From CAVHIG01 sp963636105 (lineage in GTDB: Bacteria; Bacillota; Clostridia; Peptostreptococcales; Anaerovoracaceae): a stretch of DNA of 54,735 nt. The DNA is taken from NCBI GenBank assembly GCA_963636105.1, contig CAVHIG010000004.1, forward strand, positions 1-54,735, in the 5' to 3' direction. The notes below the pieces were generated by a model. It made no database searches. It was not told where the DNA came from and saw only the letters and a list, made by a program, of their open reading frames with translations. Positions 41,042 to 49,681 of the stretch are shown here, in pieces. A program made the translations under genes and the position numbers. Every line of letters starts with the position of its first letter. The first letter of the stretch is position 1.

Positions 41042-43057
41042 TTAGGATCTGAATTTGTAATTGTGTATAAATACTACTTTTGACTTGCGTTTTTTTGCGA
41101 TTTTTCTAATGAGCAGCACTATCAGTAATAGGATTATAAGAAGGATAAAGCCTACTATGCCGAGGGCAATCTTTCCCATAAGATTCGGAGCCTTTATAAG
41201 GTCTGCGATTGCGGTGCTGTCTTCTATGAGCTTTCTGTCATGTGTACCTGTATAATATCCCGGTACCTGCGCGATTCCCTGGGAATTCTTTGTGAAGGAA
41301 TTTACATAGGAAGTAAGCGCATACCATGCCTTTAGCTCGCCATGTGAAAGCGGATTTCCGTTTTCGTCTTCTCCAAAGCTGCCATAGACTACAATGTCTT
41401 CGTAGTTTTCTATTGGATTTCCATCTGCATCTTTTGGAACTATTGATAAAATCCCATGTGAAAGGTCCGTTACAGTGGAAAGCATTTGCATGGAGTAGAG
41501 GTCTGAAACTACTCTATATAGCTTTTCATCGTCCACAGGCTCATATTCGTCATCGTCAGGCTCGCCCGTAGCTATACCCACCTCGGTTACGCGGTTTAAA
41601 AACAAGCGATTCGGGTTTTGCGTATATTGAAGTCCTGAAAAGTACAGAACAGCATCCGACATCATGCTTGATACGGAGGCATCTATCTCAGCAGCTGCTT
41701 TTAGCTCCTTTCCGGTAAGCCATGCTGATACGAGAGGGTAGCCTGTTGTACCATCGAGTCCGCTTCCTACAGAAAGTACATTGAAGGTATCGCTTACTGT
41801 GAGAGCACCCTTTAGCAGCGGCGCGCGTATAAGTCCGGATGGGGCAACGGCCACATCTACCTTTACATAGTCAGCACCCTCGGCCTCCTTCACTGCGTAT
41901 ATATAGCTGTCTGTCACTATGTTTCCGAGAGCGAGCTCTTGATTGTCAAGATCGGAGCTCTTTTGCGGCATTGTGGCAGAGTTGTATGCCATGGGTTCTT
42001 CAAAGTCATAGCCGTATTGAGAGAGAAATTCCTCATTTATCAGCGGAGTAAAGCCATCCATGTAGCTTTGCACCTTTTCATCGGATCTATAGCTTTCTAC
42101 ATCATTGAGCTCGTATTTCAGGAGGTCAAAGCGGCCTTCTGAATTTTTCTTAAGCTCAAGCAGTCCAAAGTTTTCGCAGCTGTCGCCGCAGGATACAATA
42201 TAGGTATTTCCGGAGATGATAGGTTTTTCGAGTACGGTGTGGGTGTGCGCACTGACGATTACGTCTATGTCGGGAACCTTCTCGGCCAGGATCTCATCCT
42301 CGGAATCTGTATCAGAGCCGTCTTCTGCTGTGCCGGAATGCGAGAGGCAGACTATTATATCCGCGTTTTCGTTTGTTTTTATCTCTTTTACAATCTCCTC
42401 CGCGCGGGACACCGGCTCATAGAAGGCGAGCTCACTGTTTGGCGTGCAATCGAGAGCGTTTACGCCAAATAGACTGAAGACTGCTATCTTGTAGTCTCCT
42501 TTTTCAATCATGATGTAGGAAGAAGGATCATATTCGTATTCTTCTCCATAGCGGTCAAAGGTCTTTTTCAGCTCCTGTGCAGCAGCCTTATTTGTCTCGT
42601 CGGCAAGTGAGCTGTCCCAGTCGATGCCGGATACCATAAAATATGGCAAATCCTCGCCGCTATCGAGGGCGGAATTCAGCATATTTGAAAAGCCTGAGCA
42701 TTTGTAATCGAATTCATGATTTCCAAGGCAGGTCACGTCTACGCCGAGTTTTCCAAGCATACGAAGCTCTGCGGCCTGTGTCTGATAAATTGTTTGGTAG
42801 AGCGTGCCCATAGCAAAGTCTCCGCCGTCAACCTTCAAAATATTTGAATAGCTCTTGTCCAGCTCCTTGTATGCCGTGGCCAGACTTGCCTGATTTTCCA
42901 AATGCGAATGCATGTCGTGGGTAAAGGCTATGGCAAGGCAATCATCTTTTTTTTCTTCTTCTTCGGAAGGCGCGCCGCTTACTGAGGCTGCCCCGCAAAA
43001 CGCAAGAGCCAGCAAAGTTGCCGCCAAAAATAGAGCACCAAAACGTGATTTTTTCAT
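41042..43057 (-). CDS. Surface 5'-nucleotidase/2',3'-cyclic phosphodiesterase family protein
   Basis: The protein hydrolyses extracellular nucleotides or related phosphoesters. From ATG 43057 it is 671 residues. It has a signal peptide (MKKSRFGALFLAATLLALAF), the metallophosphatase domain (AFTHDMHSHLE, GGDFAMGTLYQT, CLGNHEFDYKCSG, VSAHTHTVLEKP), the C-terminal 5'-nucleotidase domain (ALGNIVTDSYIYAV) and a C-terminal membrane helix (ALGIVGFILLIILLLIVLL) followed by Lys/Arg, so it is anchored at both function and cell surface level by that tail. An upstream in-frame ATG (43144) would spoil the signal peptide. It may supply nucleosides to the neighbouring purine phosphorylase. Confidence 0.9.
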   Translation of the reverse strand: MKKSRFGALFLAATLLALAFCGAASVSGAPSEEEEKKDDCLAIAFTHDMHSHLENQASLATAYKELDKSYSNILKVDGGDFAMGTLYQTIYQTQAAELRMLGKLGVDVTCLGNHEFDYKCSGFSNMLNSALDSGEDLPYFMVSGIDWDSSLADETNKAAAQELKKTFDRYGEEYEYDPSSYIMIEKGDYKIAVFSLFGVNALDCTPNSELAFYEPVSRAEEIVKEIKTNENADIIVCLSHSGTAEDGSDTDSEDEILAEKVPDIDVIVSAHTHTVLEKPIISGNTYIVSCGDSCENFGLLELKKNSEGRFDLLKYELNDVESYRSDEKVQSYMDGFTPLINEEFLSQYGYDFEEPMAYNSATMPQKSSDLDNQELALGNIVTDSYIYAVKEAEGADYVKVDVAVAPSGLIRAPLLKGALTVSDTFNVLSVGSGLDGTTGYPLVSAWLTGKELKAAAEIDASVSSMMSDAVLYFSGLQYTQNPNRLFLNRVTEVGIATGEPDDDEYEPVDDEKLYRVVSDLYSMQMLSTVTDLSHGILSIVPKDADGNPIENYEDIVVYGSFGEDENGNPLSHGELKAWYALTSYVNSFTKNSQGIAQVPGYYTGTHDRKLIEDSTAIADLIKAPNLMGKIALGIVGFILLIILLLIVLLIRKIAKKRKSKVVFIHNYKFRS

Positions 43058-43190
43058 ATATACAACTCTTCTTTCCGCGAAAGTCAGCAATGCGCCGCAA
43101 AGCCCGCGCACAGGCTTTCGCTTTTTATATTGAAAAATATCCAAAAGCTTGTAAATTTAGTGAGAAATTGTATGATTTGGCTTTTGCACA

Positions 43191-43892
43191 CTAGGCAGTG
43201 GCGGCCTCAAGCGCTATCTTCATCATATCAGTAAAGGAGGTCTGTCTTTCTTCTGCCGTGGTCTCCTCACCTGTAATCATGTGATTGCTTATGGTCACGA
43301 TGCAGAGGGCATTCTTTCTGTTGTAGGCGGCATTCATATAAAGGGCGGCGCTCTCCATTTCAACTGCGTATGTGCCCATGCGGCGCCATTTTTCGGTCAC
43401 ATTGCGAAGGTCGTAAAAGACGTCGGTGGAGAGGACATTTCCGGCTTTGTAAGTGATGCCGAGCCTGTCTGCCGCGTCTTTTGCTTTCATGAGAAGCTCA
43501 AAGCTTGCGGTAGGGGCATAGGTGCCGGGAACGTCGAAGTTTTTTGCGTAGGCGGAGTCCGTGGAGGCGGACATGGCAAAGACGATATCTCTGACGTGTA
43601 CATCCTCGTGGTAGGAGCCTGCTGTGCCTATGCGTATGAGGTTTTCGACGTCATATTCTGTCATAAGCTCCCAGGAATAGATGCCCATGGAAGGCATGCC
43701 CATGCCCGTGCCCTGCACTGATACGGGTACGCCCTTGTATCTGCCTGTATATCCGTACATTCCGCGGATTTCGTTGTAGAGCTTCGGCTCTTCGAGGAAG
43801 TTTTCCGCGATGAATTTTGCCCTGAGCGGGTCTCCGGGAAGCAATATCGATTCTGCAATCTGTCCTTTTGCGGCAGCTATATGGTTACTCAT
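43191..43892 (-). CDS. deoD: Purine-nucleoside phosphorylase, DeoD type
   Basis: The enzyme splits purine (deoxy)nucleosides with phosphate. The 233-residue protein begins MSNHIAAAKGQIAESILLPG then DPLRAKFIAENFL, with QGTGMGMPSMGIY, RIGTAGSYHEDV and the purine-site VEMESAALYMNA. This is the hexameric bacterial type. It is on the same strand as the 5'-nucleotidase gene, and together they could form a nucleotide salvage route. Confidence 0.95.
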   Translation of the reverse strand: MSNHIAAAKGQIAESILLPGDPLRAKFIAENFLEEPKLYNEIRGMYGYTGRYKGVPVSVQGTGMGMPSMGIYSWELMTEYDVENLIRIGTAGSYHEDVHVRDIVFAMSASTDSAYAKNFDVPGTYAPTASFELLMKAKDAADRLGITYKAGNVLSTDVFYDLRNVTEKWRRMGTYAVEMESAALYMNAAYNRKNALCIVTISNHMITGEETTAEERQTSFTDMMKIALEAATA

Positions 43893-43997
43893 TTCTGAAG
43901 TGCTCCTTTCGAAAATCTAAAATGTCAGCCTGATAACATTTTACCATAAACCTTGAAGTTGTGGTATAATAAATACTATAGAAAATTCGGGAAAAAG

Positions 43998-44026
43998 AAA
44001 AAAGAAGGGCTGAGACTTCCCTTCTT
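43998..44026 (-). terminator. Terminator after rpsT
   Basis: AAAAGAAGGG and CCCTTCTTTT flank a short CTGAGACTT loop, with an A-run on the left and a T-run on the right. Read on the minus strand it ends the rpsT transcript with a U-rich tail; it could also work in the other direction. Confidence 0.8.
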
Positions 44027-44086
44027 TTTTTGTAGTTTTCACTCTCTTGTGCATTTAACTTATGCACGGGTGGGGACGGGTGAGCA

Positions 44087-44353
44087 TTAGGCGTTTGCCT
44101 TGTTGAGCTTCTTCGCTAATCTGGAAACCTTTCTGGAAGCAGCATTCTTGTGGATAGTACCCTTTGCTGCAGCCTGCATAAGCTTCTTTTCTGCAAGAGC
44201 AAGCTTTTCCTTTGCAAGAGCCATGTCGCCTGAAGCGAGCGCAGCATCATAGTTTCTGAGAACAGCCTTCAGATGATTCTTGATACGTCTGTTTCTTGCA
44301 GTCTTCTTGTCGATAACGGAGATTCTCTTTTTTGCGGATTTAATGTTTGCCAT
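44087..44353 (-). CDS. rpsT: 30S ribosomal protein S20
   Basis: The 88-residue protein begins MANIKSAKKRISVIDKKTAR and has the helical, lysine-rich make-up of S20, a 16S rRNA-binding assembly protein. It ends KVSRLAKKLNKANA. The start is ATG 44353 behind a GGGGGA site; an ATG seven codons upstream lies before that site. It is a single-gene unit with its own promoter and terminator. Confidence 0.95.
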   Translation of the reverse strand: MANIKSAKKRISVIDKKTARNRRIKNHLKAVLRNYDAALASGDMALAKEKLALAEKKLMQAAAKGTIHKNAASRKVSRLAKKLNKANA

Positions 44354-44411
44354 AATAATATTCCCCCACTTCATGATTATTTTGTTTTTTTACAAACAAT
44401 TCGCAAGTCAA

Positions 44412-44440
44412 AGTATATATGAATGTGCGCCAAAATGCAA
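44412..44440 (-). promoter_or_regulatory. Promoter of rpsT
   Basis: Minus-strand TTGCAT (44440-44435) and TATACT (44417-44412) are 17 bases apart and lie about 60 bases before the S20 start. Confidence 0.65.
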
Positions 44441-44492
44441 GGAGAATTTATGGCAAATCAAAAACTCTTATCACGGCGCATGGAAGTTATGG

Positions 44493-44542
44493 TATAATGA
44501 TTGCTAAATTGGTATTGCGGCGTTGCCGCAAGGAAGCAATCA
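44493..44542 (+). promoter_or_regulatory. Extended -10 and nested hairpin leader before the DUF554 gene
   Basis: TGGTATAAT (44490-44498) is an extended -10. Just after it, TGATTGCT (44498-44505) pairs with AGCAATCA (44535-44542). Enclosed within this is a perfect TTGCGGC-GTT-GCCGCAA hairpin (44515-44531). The nested structure is at or near the transcript start, some 100 bases before ATG 44639. Nothing else was seen in this gap. Confidence 0.5.
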
Positions 44543-44638
44543 TTGCGAAATCCTCGACGTTGCTCGGATTTCTAAATAACCGTATTTGAAATGTGAAAAT
44601 GCGGACATTATGACGTTATATGACTAGTGGAGGTATGT

Positions 44639-45322
44639 ATGTTAGGTGTGTTGTTGAATGGTGGAGCGGTAATTGCGGGGAGCCTTGTCGGGATTCTGTT
44701 TAAAAAGGTTTTGAACGAAAATTTGCAGGATGCCCTCATGAAGGGTCTTGCACTCGTAGTAATGTATATGGGAATCTCAGGCTCTTTGGTGGGGACAAAT
44801 ATTTTAGTCGAAACGCTTTCCATGGTTATAGGCTGTCTGATAGGAACAGCAATCGATATAGACGGCAAATTTACGCGTGTGAGCAATAAGCTGAGCGAAA
44901 GGTTTAAGATGTCCGGAGGAGGGCATAGCTTTAGTGAGGGCTTTGTCAACGGAACGATGGTAGTTTGCATAGGTGCCGCAGCTATTATGGGTCCGCTTGA
45001 GGCGGGCCTTACTGGAAGCATAGATCTGCTGATAGCAAAATCGCTCATAGACTTTATGCTTGCGCTTGTATTGGCAGCCGCCATGGGTATAGGCGTGGCA
45101 GCTGCGTCCATATGCGTCATAATCTATCAGGGAGCCATCTTCCTTTTGGCGACCGTCGCGTCACCATATTTATCCGAATATGTTATAAATGAGATAAGCT
45201 GTCTCGGGTACATACTCATAATGGCGATAAGCTTGAATCTGCTCGGATTGACCAATCTTAAGCTCATGAATTACATTCCGGCCGTTTTTCTGCCGATAAT
45301 TCTGTGCCTGTTTATAAAGTAG
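44639..45322 (+). CDS. DUF554 family membrane protein
   Basis: The 227-residue protein has about six membrane segments and matches DUF554 (YdfK-like): MLGVLLNGGAVIAGSLVGIL, LVVMYMGISGSL, GTAIDIDGKFTRVSNKL, and the conserved FSEGFVNGTMVVCIGAAAIM then GPLEAGL. Its function is unknown; transport has been suggested for the family. I use ATG 44639, since GTG 44627 overlaps the GGAGG site (44629-44633). Confidence 0.88.
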   Translation: MLGVLLNGGAVIAGSLVGILFKKVLNENLQDALMKGLALVVMYMGISGSLVGTNILVETLSMVIGCLIGTAIDIDGKFTRVSNKLSERFKMSGGGHSFSEGFVNGTMVVCIGAAAIMGPLEAGLTGSIDLLIAKSLIDFMLALVLAAAMGIGVAAASICVIIYQGAIFLLATVASPYLSEYVINEISCLGYILIMAISLNLLGLTNLKLMNYIPAVFLPIILCLFIK

Positions 45323-45342
45323 AAACAGCCTTGGCGGCCCGC

Positions 45343-45371
45343 TTGCATTCACGTTGTTTTTTTGATAAAAT
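45343..45371 (+). promoter_or_regulatory. Promoter of lepA
   Basis: TTGCAT (45343-45348) and TAAAAT (45366-45371) have a 17-base spacer. This is the probable start of a lepA-hemW transcript. Confidence 0.6.
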
Positions 45372-45485
45372 AAACATGTATGTTCAAAAGCAAGGCGATA
45401 TATAAAAACTTATAAAGGCGGCAAAGGAAAATCTTGTTTGGAATGACTTTTTTAAATTTTACATATGACAGACGAAAGGTTAAGA

Positions 45486-47297
45486 ATGAAAGATTATCAA
45501 AAGTATATTAGAAATTTCAGCATCATAGCGCATATAGACCACGGCAAGTCCACACTTGCAGACAGAATCATTGAAAAGACCGGGCTTGTATCCAAGCGCG
45601 ATATGAAGGAGCAATTCCTCGACAATATGGATCTCGAAAGAGAGAGAGGCATCACAATAAAGCTTCAGACTACAAGGCTTGCATACAACGCAAAGGATGG
45701 CAACCGCTACATTTTCAACCTCATAGATACGCCGGGACATGTGGACTTCACCTACGAAGTTTCCAGAAGCCTTGCTGCTTGCGAGGGCGCGGTTCTCATA
45801 GTGGACGCCACTCAGGGCGTAGAGGCTCAGACCTTGGCGAATGTATATCTGGCGCTCGATGAAAATCTCGAAATTTTACCTGTTCTCAATAAAATCGACC
45901 TGCCGAGCGCAAGACCCGACGAGGTAAAGCTTGAAATAGAAGATATCATCGGAATTGAAGCCGGCGAGGCCCCCCTCATTTCCGCAAAGGAAGGCATAGG
46001 CATAGAGGACGTGCTTGAGGACATCGTAAAAAACGTACCCGCGCCTACAGGAGACGCGGACGGCAAGCTCAAAGCGCTCATCTTTGACTCCTACTATGAC
46101 AGTTACCGCGGAGTCGTAATCTACAGCCGAATTTTCGACGGCAGAGTAAAGAAGGGCGACATCATCCGCATGATGAATACTAAAAAGAAATACGAGGTTA
46201 CAGAAGTAGGCTACCATTCACCGGGACCTACTCCTTGTGATGAACTCAAGGCAGGCGAGGTAGGCTACATATGCGCCTCCATAAAGCAGGTGGCGGACGC
46301 GCGCGTGGGAGATACCATCACGCTCGACAGCAATCCGACAGAAGACCCGCTTCCTGGCTACAAAAAAGTGCAATCCATGGTATATTGCGGCATCTATCCG
46401 GCAGAAGGCGAAAAATACGAGACAGTAAAGGACGCGCTCGAAAAGCTTCAGGTAAACGACGCGGCCTTCAAATTTGAGCCGGAGACCTCCACGGCGCTGG
46501 GCTTCGGCTTCCGCTGCGGTTTCCTCGGACTTTTGCACATGGAAATCATCGTAGAAAGACTCGAAAGAGAATTTGACCTCGCAGTCATCACAACTTCGCC
46601 GAGCGTAATCTACAGAGTCGTGATGAATGACGGCACTGTAAGAATGATACAAAATCCGACAAATCTTCCAAGTCCTATGGAAATCGACCATATAGAGGAG
46701 CCTATAGTAAAGGCAGACATCATGATTCCAAAGGAATACGTGGGCGCCATCATGGAGCTTTGCCAGGAACGCCGCGGCAAGATGGTACATATGGAATACA
46801 TCACCGAGACAAGGGTACAGCTTCACTACGAAATGCCGCTCAACGAAGTCATCTACGACTTCTTCGACGCGCTCAAATCCAAGACAAGAGGCTACGGCTC
46901 GCTCGACTACGAATTTATACGCTACGAAAAATCGAGCCTCGTAAAGCTCGACATCCTGCTGAACAAGGACCTTGTGGACGCATTCTCCATGATAGTGCAC
47001 GAGTCCAAGGCCTACGCACGCGGCCGCTTCGTATGCGAAAAGCTCAAGGAAATCATCCCGATGCACCAGTTTGAAGTCCCTATCCAGGCCTGCATAGGTC
47101 AGAAGGTCATCGCGCGCGAGACCGTCAAGGCCTACAGAAAGGACGTAATCGCAAAGTGCTATGGCGGCGACATATCGCGTAAGAAAAAGCTCCTCGAAAA
47201 GCAAAAGGAGGGCAAAAAGCGCATGAGACAATTCGGTACGGTCGAGGTGCCGCAGGAAGCGTTTACGGCGGTACTCAAATATGACGACAACAAATAG
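45486..47297 (+). CDS. lepA: Elongation factor 4 (LepA) GTPase
   Basis: LepA is a ribosome-associated GTPase. G motifs are IAHIDHGKSTLADRI (G1), RERGITIK (G2), DTPGHVDF (G3) and NKIDLPSA (G4). EF-G-like domains follow, then the LepA-specific C-terminus (ETVKAYRKDVIAKCYGGDIS, RKKKLLEKQKEGKKRMRQFG). From ATG 45486, behind AAAGG, it is 603 residues. An in-frame ATG at 45465 has no ribosome binding site. It lies directly before hemW, a conserved pairing in Firmicutes. Confidence 0.97.
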   Translation: MKDYQKYIRNFSIIAHIDHGKSTLADRIIEKTGLVSKRDMKEQFLDNMDLERERGITIKLQTTRLAYNAKDGNRYIFNLIDTPGHVDFTYEVSRSLAACEGAVLIVDATQGVEAQTLANVYLALDENLEILPVLNKIDLPSARPDEVKLEIEDIIGIEAGEAPLISAKEGIGIEDVLEDIVKNVPAPTGDADGKLKALIFDSYYDSYRGVVIYSRIFDGRVKKGDIIRMMNTKKKYEVTEVGYHSPGPTPCDELKAGEVGYICASIKQVADARVGDTITLDSNPTEDPLPGYKKVQSMVYCGIYPAEGEKYETVKDALEKLQVNDAAFKFEPETSTALGFGFRCGFLGLLHMEIIVERLEREFDLAVITTSPSVIYRVVMNDGTVRMIQNPTNLPSPMEIDHIEEPIVKADIMIPKEYVGAIMELCQERRGKMVHMEYITETRVQLHYEMPLNEVIYDFFDALKSKTRGYGSLDYEFIRYEKSSLVKLDILLNKDLVDAFSMIVHESKAYARGRFVCEKLKEIIPMHQFEVPIQACIGQKVIARETVKAYRKDVIAKCYGGDISRKKKLLEKQKEGKKRMRQFGTVEVPQEAFTAVLKYDDNK

Positions 47298-47313
47298 GCG
47301 TAAGTTTTGCGAA

Positions 47314-48483
47314 ATGGAAAATAAAGGAAAAGCCGGAATCTACGTCCACATTCCCTTTTGTGTGCGCAAATGCCTGTATTGCGATTTTCTTTCCTTTGAC
47401 AAATGGACAAGCCGTATGCAGGATGAGTACGCAAGGGCGCTTTTAGCCGAGATTAGAAGCGGCGGGCGCAGCGGAAACTGCGGGGCTTCCGCGCAAAAGC
47501 CGGCGGCGGACACGGTATTTATCGGGGGCGGGACACCCTCGACGTTTCCGCAAGAATATATTGAGGAGATAATGCGGGCTATCAGGGAGAGCTTTGAGCT
47601 TTCGGAGGATGCGGAGGTCACGATAGAGGCGAATCCCGGGACGCTGACTTCGGAGAAGCTTGCGGCATACAGGCGCTGCGGGATAAACAGGCTGAGCATG
47701 GGCGTGCAAAGCTTTGATGATGAGCTGCTTTTGCGGCTCGGGCGTGTGCATAATGCGGCGGAGGCGGTGGATAGCTATAAGCTAGCGAGGCGCTGCGGCT
47801 TTGATAATATAAATCTTGATTTGATGTTTGCGTTGCCGGGGCAGACTATGGCTGTGTGGCGCGGGACGCTTGAGACGGCGGCGGAGCTTTCGCCGGAGCA
47901 TATTTCGTTTTACAGCTTGCAGCTTGAGGAAAATACGCCATTTTTTGAGATGTTTTGCCGGGGCGATATTGAGCAGATACCGGATGAGACGGACAGGGAG
48001 ATGTATCATAGGGCTCTTGCTTTTTTGAAGGCGGCAGGCTATGAGCATTATGAGATTTCAAATGCGGCAAGGCCGGGATATGCTTGCAGGCATAATCTCA
48101 AGTATTGGTCGATGGAGGATTATTACGGCTTTGGCCTGGGGGCCTCGGGCTTTGTGGACGGCGTGAGATATTCGAATCTGCGCGATTTTGGGGAGTATTG
48201 CAGGGCAGCTGATAAAGGCACGGCGGCGGAGATACATGTAAATACGGCCTATGACAACGAGTCCGAGTACATCTTTACGGGGCTTCGGAAAACGGCCGGG
48301 ATTGATCTTTGTGATTTTTCGGCGCGCTTTGGGCGGGAGCTTGAGCAGGACTCGGCGGTGCAGAGGTATATCGCAAGCGGGCATATGGAGCTCTTTGCAA
48401 GACCCGCGGACGGCCACGTTTTTTTGCGATTTACCGAGAATGGCATAGATATTTCAAACGGCATACTTGCGGATATAATTTAG
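47314..48483 (+). CDS. hemW: Radical SAM protein HemW (coproporphyrinogen oxidase-like)
   Basis: HemW is a heme-binding radical SAM protein, often misnamed coproporphyrinogen III oxidase. The 389-residue protein has IYVHIPFCVRKCLYCDF (CxxxCxxC cluster motif; the fourth HemN cysteine is absent as expected), FIGGGTPSTF and SMGVQSFDDELLLRLGR. I use ATG 47314; ATG 47281 overlaps lepA and gives a non-homologous extension. A variable loop, RSGGRSGNCGASAQKPAAD, just before FIGGGTPS coincides with GCGGAAACTGCG (47471-47482), and is longer than I expect for the family. Confidence 0.93.
   Translation: MENKGKAGIYVHIPFCVRKCLYCDFLSFDKWTSRMQDEYARALLAEIRSGGRSGNCGASAQKPAADTVFIGGGTPSTFPQEYIEEIMRAIRESFELSEDAEVTIEANPGTLTSEKLAAYRRCGINRLSMGVQSFDDELLLRLGRVHNAAEAVDSYKLARRCGFDNINLDLMFALPGQTMAVWRGTLETAAELSPEHISFYSLQLEENTPFFEMFCRGDIEQIPDETDREMYHRALAFLKAAGYEHYEISNAARPGYACRHNLKYWSMEDYYGFGLGASGFVDGVRYSNLRDFGEYCRAADKGTAAEIHVNTAYDNESEYIFTGLRKTAGIDLCDFSARFGRELEQDSAVQRYIASGHMELFARPADGHVFLRFTENGIDISNGILADII
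47471..47494 (+). repeat. GCGGAAAC-family element inside hemW
   Basis: GCGGAAACTGCG is followed by GGGCTTCCGCGC, a shortened inverted partner. It is read as SGNCGASA in the loop between the cluster motif and FIGGGTPS. Confidence 0.75.
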
Positions 48484-48569
48484 GGCATGGAATAGAAAAG
48501 AGCAATTTGCTGCAGATAAGGAAACATAAAAAAATTCAGTATTTTCCACTCAAAGGCTCGCAAAAGTGA

Positions 48570-48598
48570 TATAATAATTGTGTGTATGCGTACACACA
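48570..48598 (+). promoter_or_regulatory. -10 element and palindromic operator before the DUF975 gene
   Basis: TATAAT (48570-48575) is followed by the perfect inverted repeat TGTGTGTA-TGCG-TACACACA (48579-48598), which would overlap the transcription start. Its position suggests a repressor operator. The -35 is poor. Confidence 0.55.
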
Positions 48599-48650
48599 GC
48601 AAAAAAGCGATTCGACGTAAAACTTACTTATACAAACAGGAGGAATTGAG

Positions 48651-49409
48651 ATGGAGATGAATATTCTTGTAAGTGAGCCGGCTTCCGGCATGAGAGCCCT
48701 CGCGAGGGAGACGCTGAAAGGAAATTGGCTGAAGGGATTTTTGGCTACAATTGTATACGCTGCGGTTTTGGGCGTGCCGCCAGTGATATTACTGAACATA
48801 TTTGGAAATACAGTAGGCGAATTTGTCGGCAATTTGTATAGCCTCTTGGTATGGGGACCGTTTGCATATGGATATACGCTATTTTGCATAAGCCTCTTTC
48901 GCGCAAGACAGGCGAGACTGGAGCAGGTCTTCTATGGTTTCGAATACTTTATAAAGACGCTGCTCCTCATGGTTGTCATAGAAATATTTACCTTCCTTTG
49001 GACACTGCTCTTTGTAATTCCGGGAATAATAGCCGCATACAGATATAGCCAGGCTTTCTATATTCTGGCTGATAATCCGGAAATGGGCATCATGGAGTGC
49101 ATATCCGCCAGCAAGCGCATGATGGTAGGAAATAAATTTAAGCTTTTCTGTCTCCAGCTGTCATTTATCGGATGGAGCTTCCTTGCAGGCATTCCGGTGT
49201 CGATTTTCCATTCGCTTTCATCGGATAGTCAGACAGGCATGCTCATAAGCCTTATATCGCTCTTGATGTTTGTACCGATGCTTTTTGTGGCGCTTTATAT
49301 GTCTGTCGCGGAGACTTGCTTTTACGATATTGCCTCCGGACATCTCAGACCGGGAGTCATTGAGGCGACTGCAGAGGTCTATGGCGAGGAGCAGAACGGG
49401 GGCTTTTAG
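48651..49409 (+). CDS. DUF975 family membrane protein
   Basis: The 252-residue protein has about five or six membrane spans. It shows the DUF975 hallmarks RYSQAFYILADNPEMGIMEC then ISASKRMM, and GNKFKLFCLQLSFIGWSFLA. The family function is unknown. AGGAGG precedes ATG 48651. The stop codon TAG (49407-49409) lies inside the perfect 34-bp palindrome of the GCGGAAAC family. A palindromic operator precedes the gene. Confidence 0.88.
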   Translation: MEMNILVSEPASGMRALARETLKGNWLKGFLATIVYAAVLGVPPVILLNIFGNTVGEFVGNLYSLLVWGPFAYGYTLFCISLFRARQARLEQVFYGFEYFIKTLLLMVVIEIFTFLWTLLFVIPGIIAAYRYSQAFYILADNPEMGIMECISASKRMMVGNKFKLFCLQLSFIGWSFLAGIPVSIFHSLSSDSQTGMLISLISLLMFVPMLFVALYMSVAETCFYDIASGHLRPGVIEATAEVYGEEQNGGF

Positions 49410-49436
49410 CGGAAACTGCGCAGTTTCCGCTAAAAG
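49403..49436 (+). repeat. Perfect 34-bp palindrome with GCGGAAAC core
   Basis: The left half is CTTTTAGCGGAAACTGC (49403-49419) and the right half is its exact reverse complement (49420-49436). The core is two exact motifs back to back. It is the most symmetrical copy of the family and overlaps the DUF975 stop. The remaining gap to 49681 holds a C-run/G-run hairpin (about 49515-49548) before ATATTTTTCTT, a possible terminator, and AT-rich sequence leading to the next gene. Confidence 0.95.
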
Positions 49437-49681
49437 AGCAGATGCTTTGCGGGAGCGAGTTTTCTAGAGCCTGCGTTTGGCGGTAGTGAATTTCAAAAAA
49501 GAAGTAGAAATTTTCCCCTGAGGATGAGGTCTATGGCCTGCCAAGGGGGATATTTTTCTTAAAGAAAAAAGAAAATAATCTGAAAATTTTGTGAGAATGC
49601 TTGCGAAAATGAGGCTATTTGTTGTAATATAAAAAGAAGTGCATAAAAAAATTTGTAAAAAAATTTTGGGAGATATGGAAA

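Noticed and set aside
43960..43978. Plus-strand TGGTATAAT as a promoter
   Set aside because: No plus-strand gene follows; a terminator and the minus-strand rpsT lie there.
44500..44600. Possible tRNA because of nested stems before the DUF554 gene
   Set aside because: No T-loop GTTCNA motif, no acceptor stem and no cloverleaf spacing.
46218..47231. 337-codon open frame on the minus strand inside lepA
   Set aside because: It is the complement of a conserved, high-confidence gene, has no ribosome binding site and resembles no protein; it reflects codon bias.
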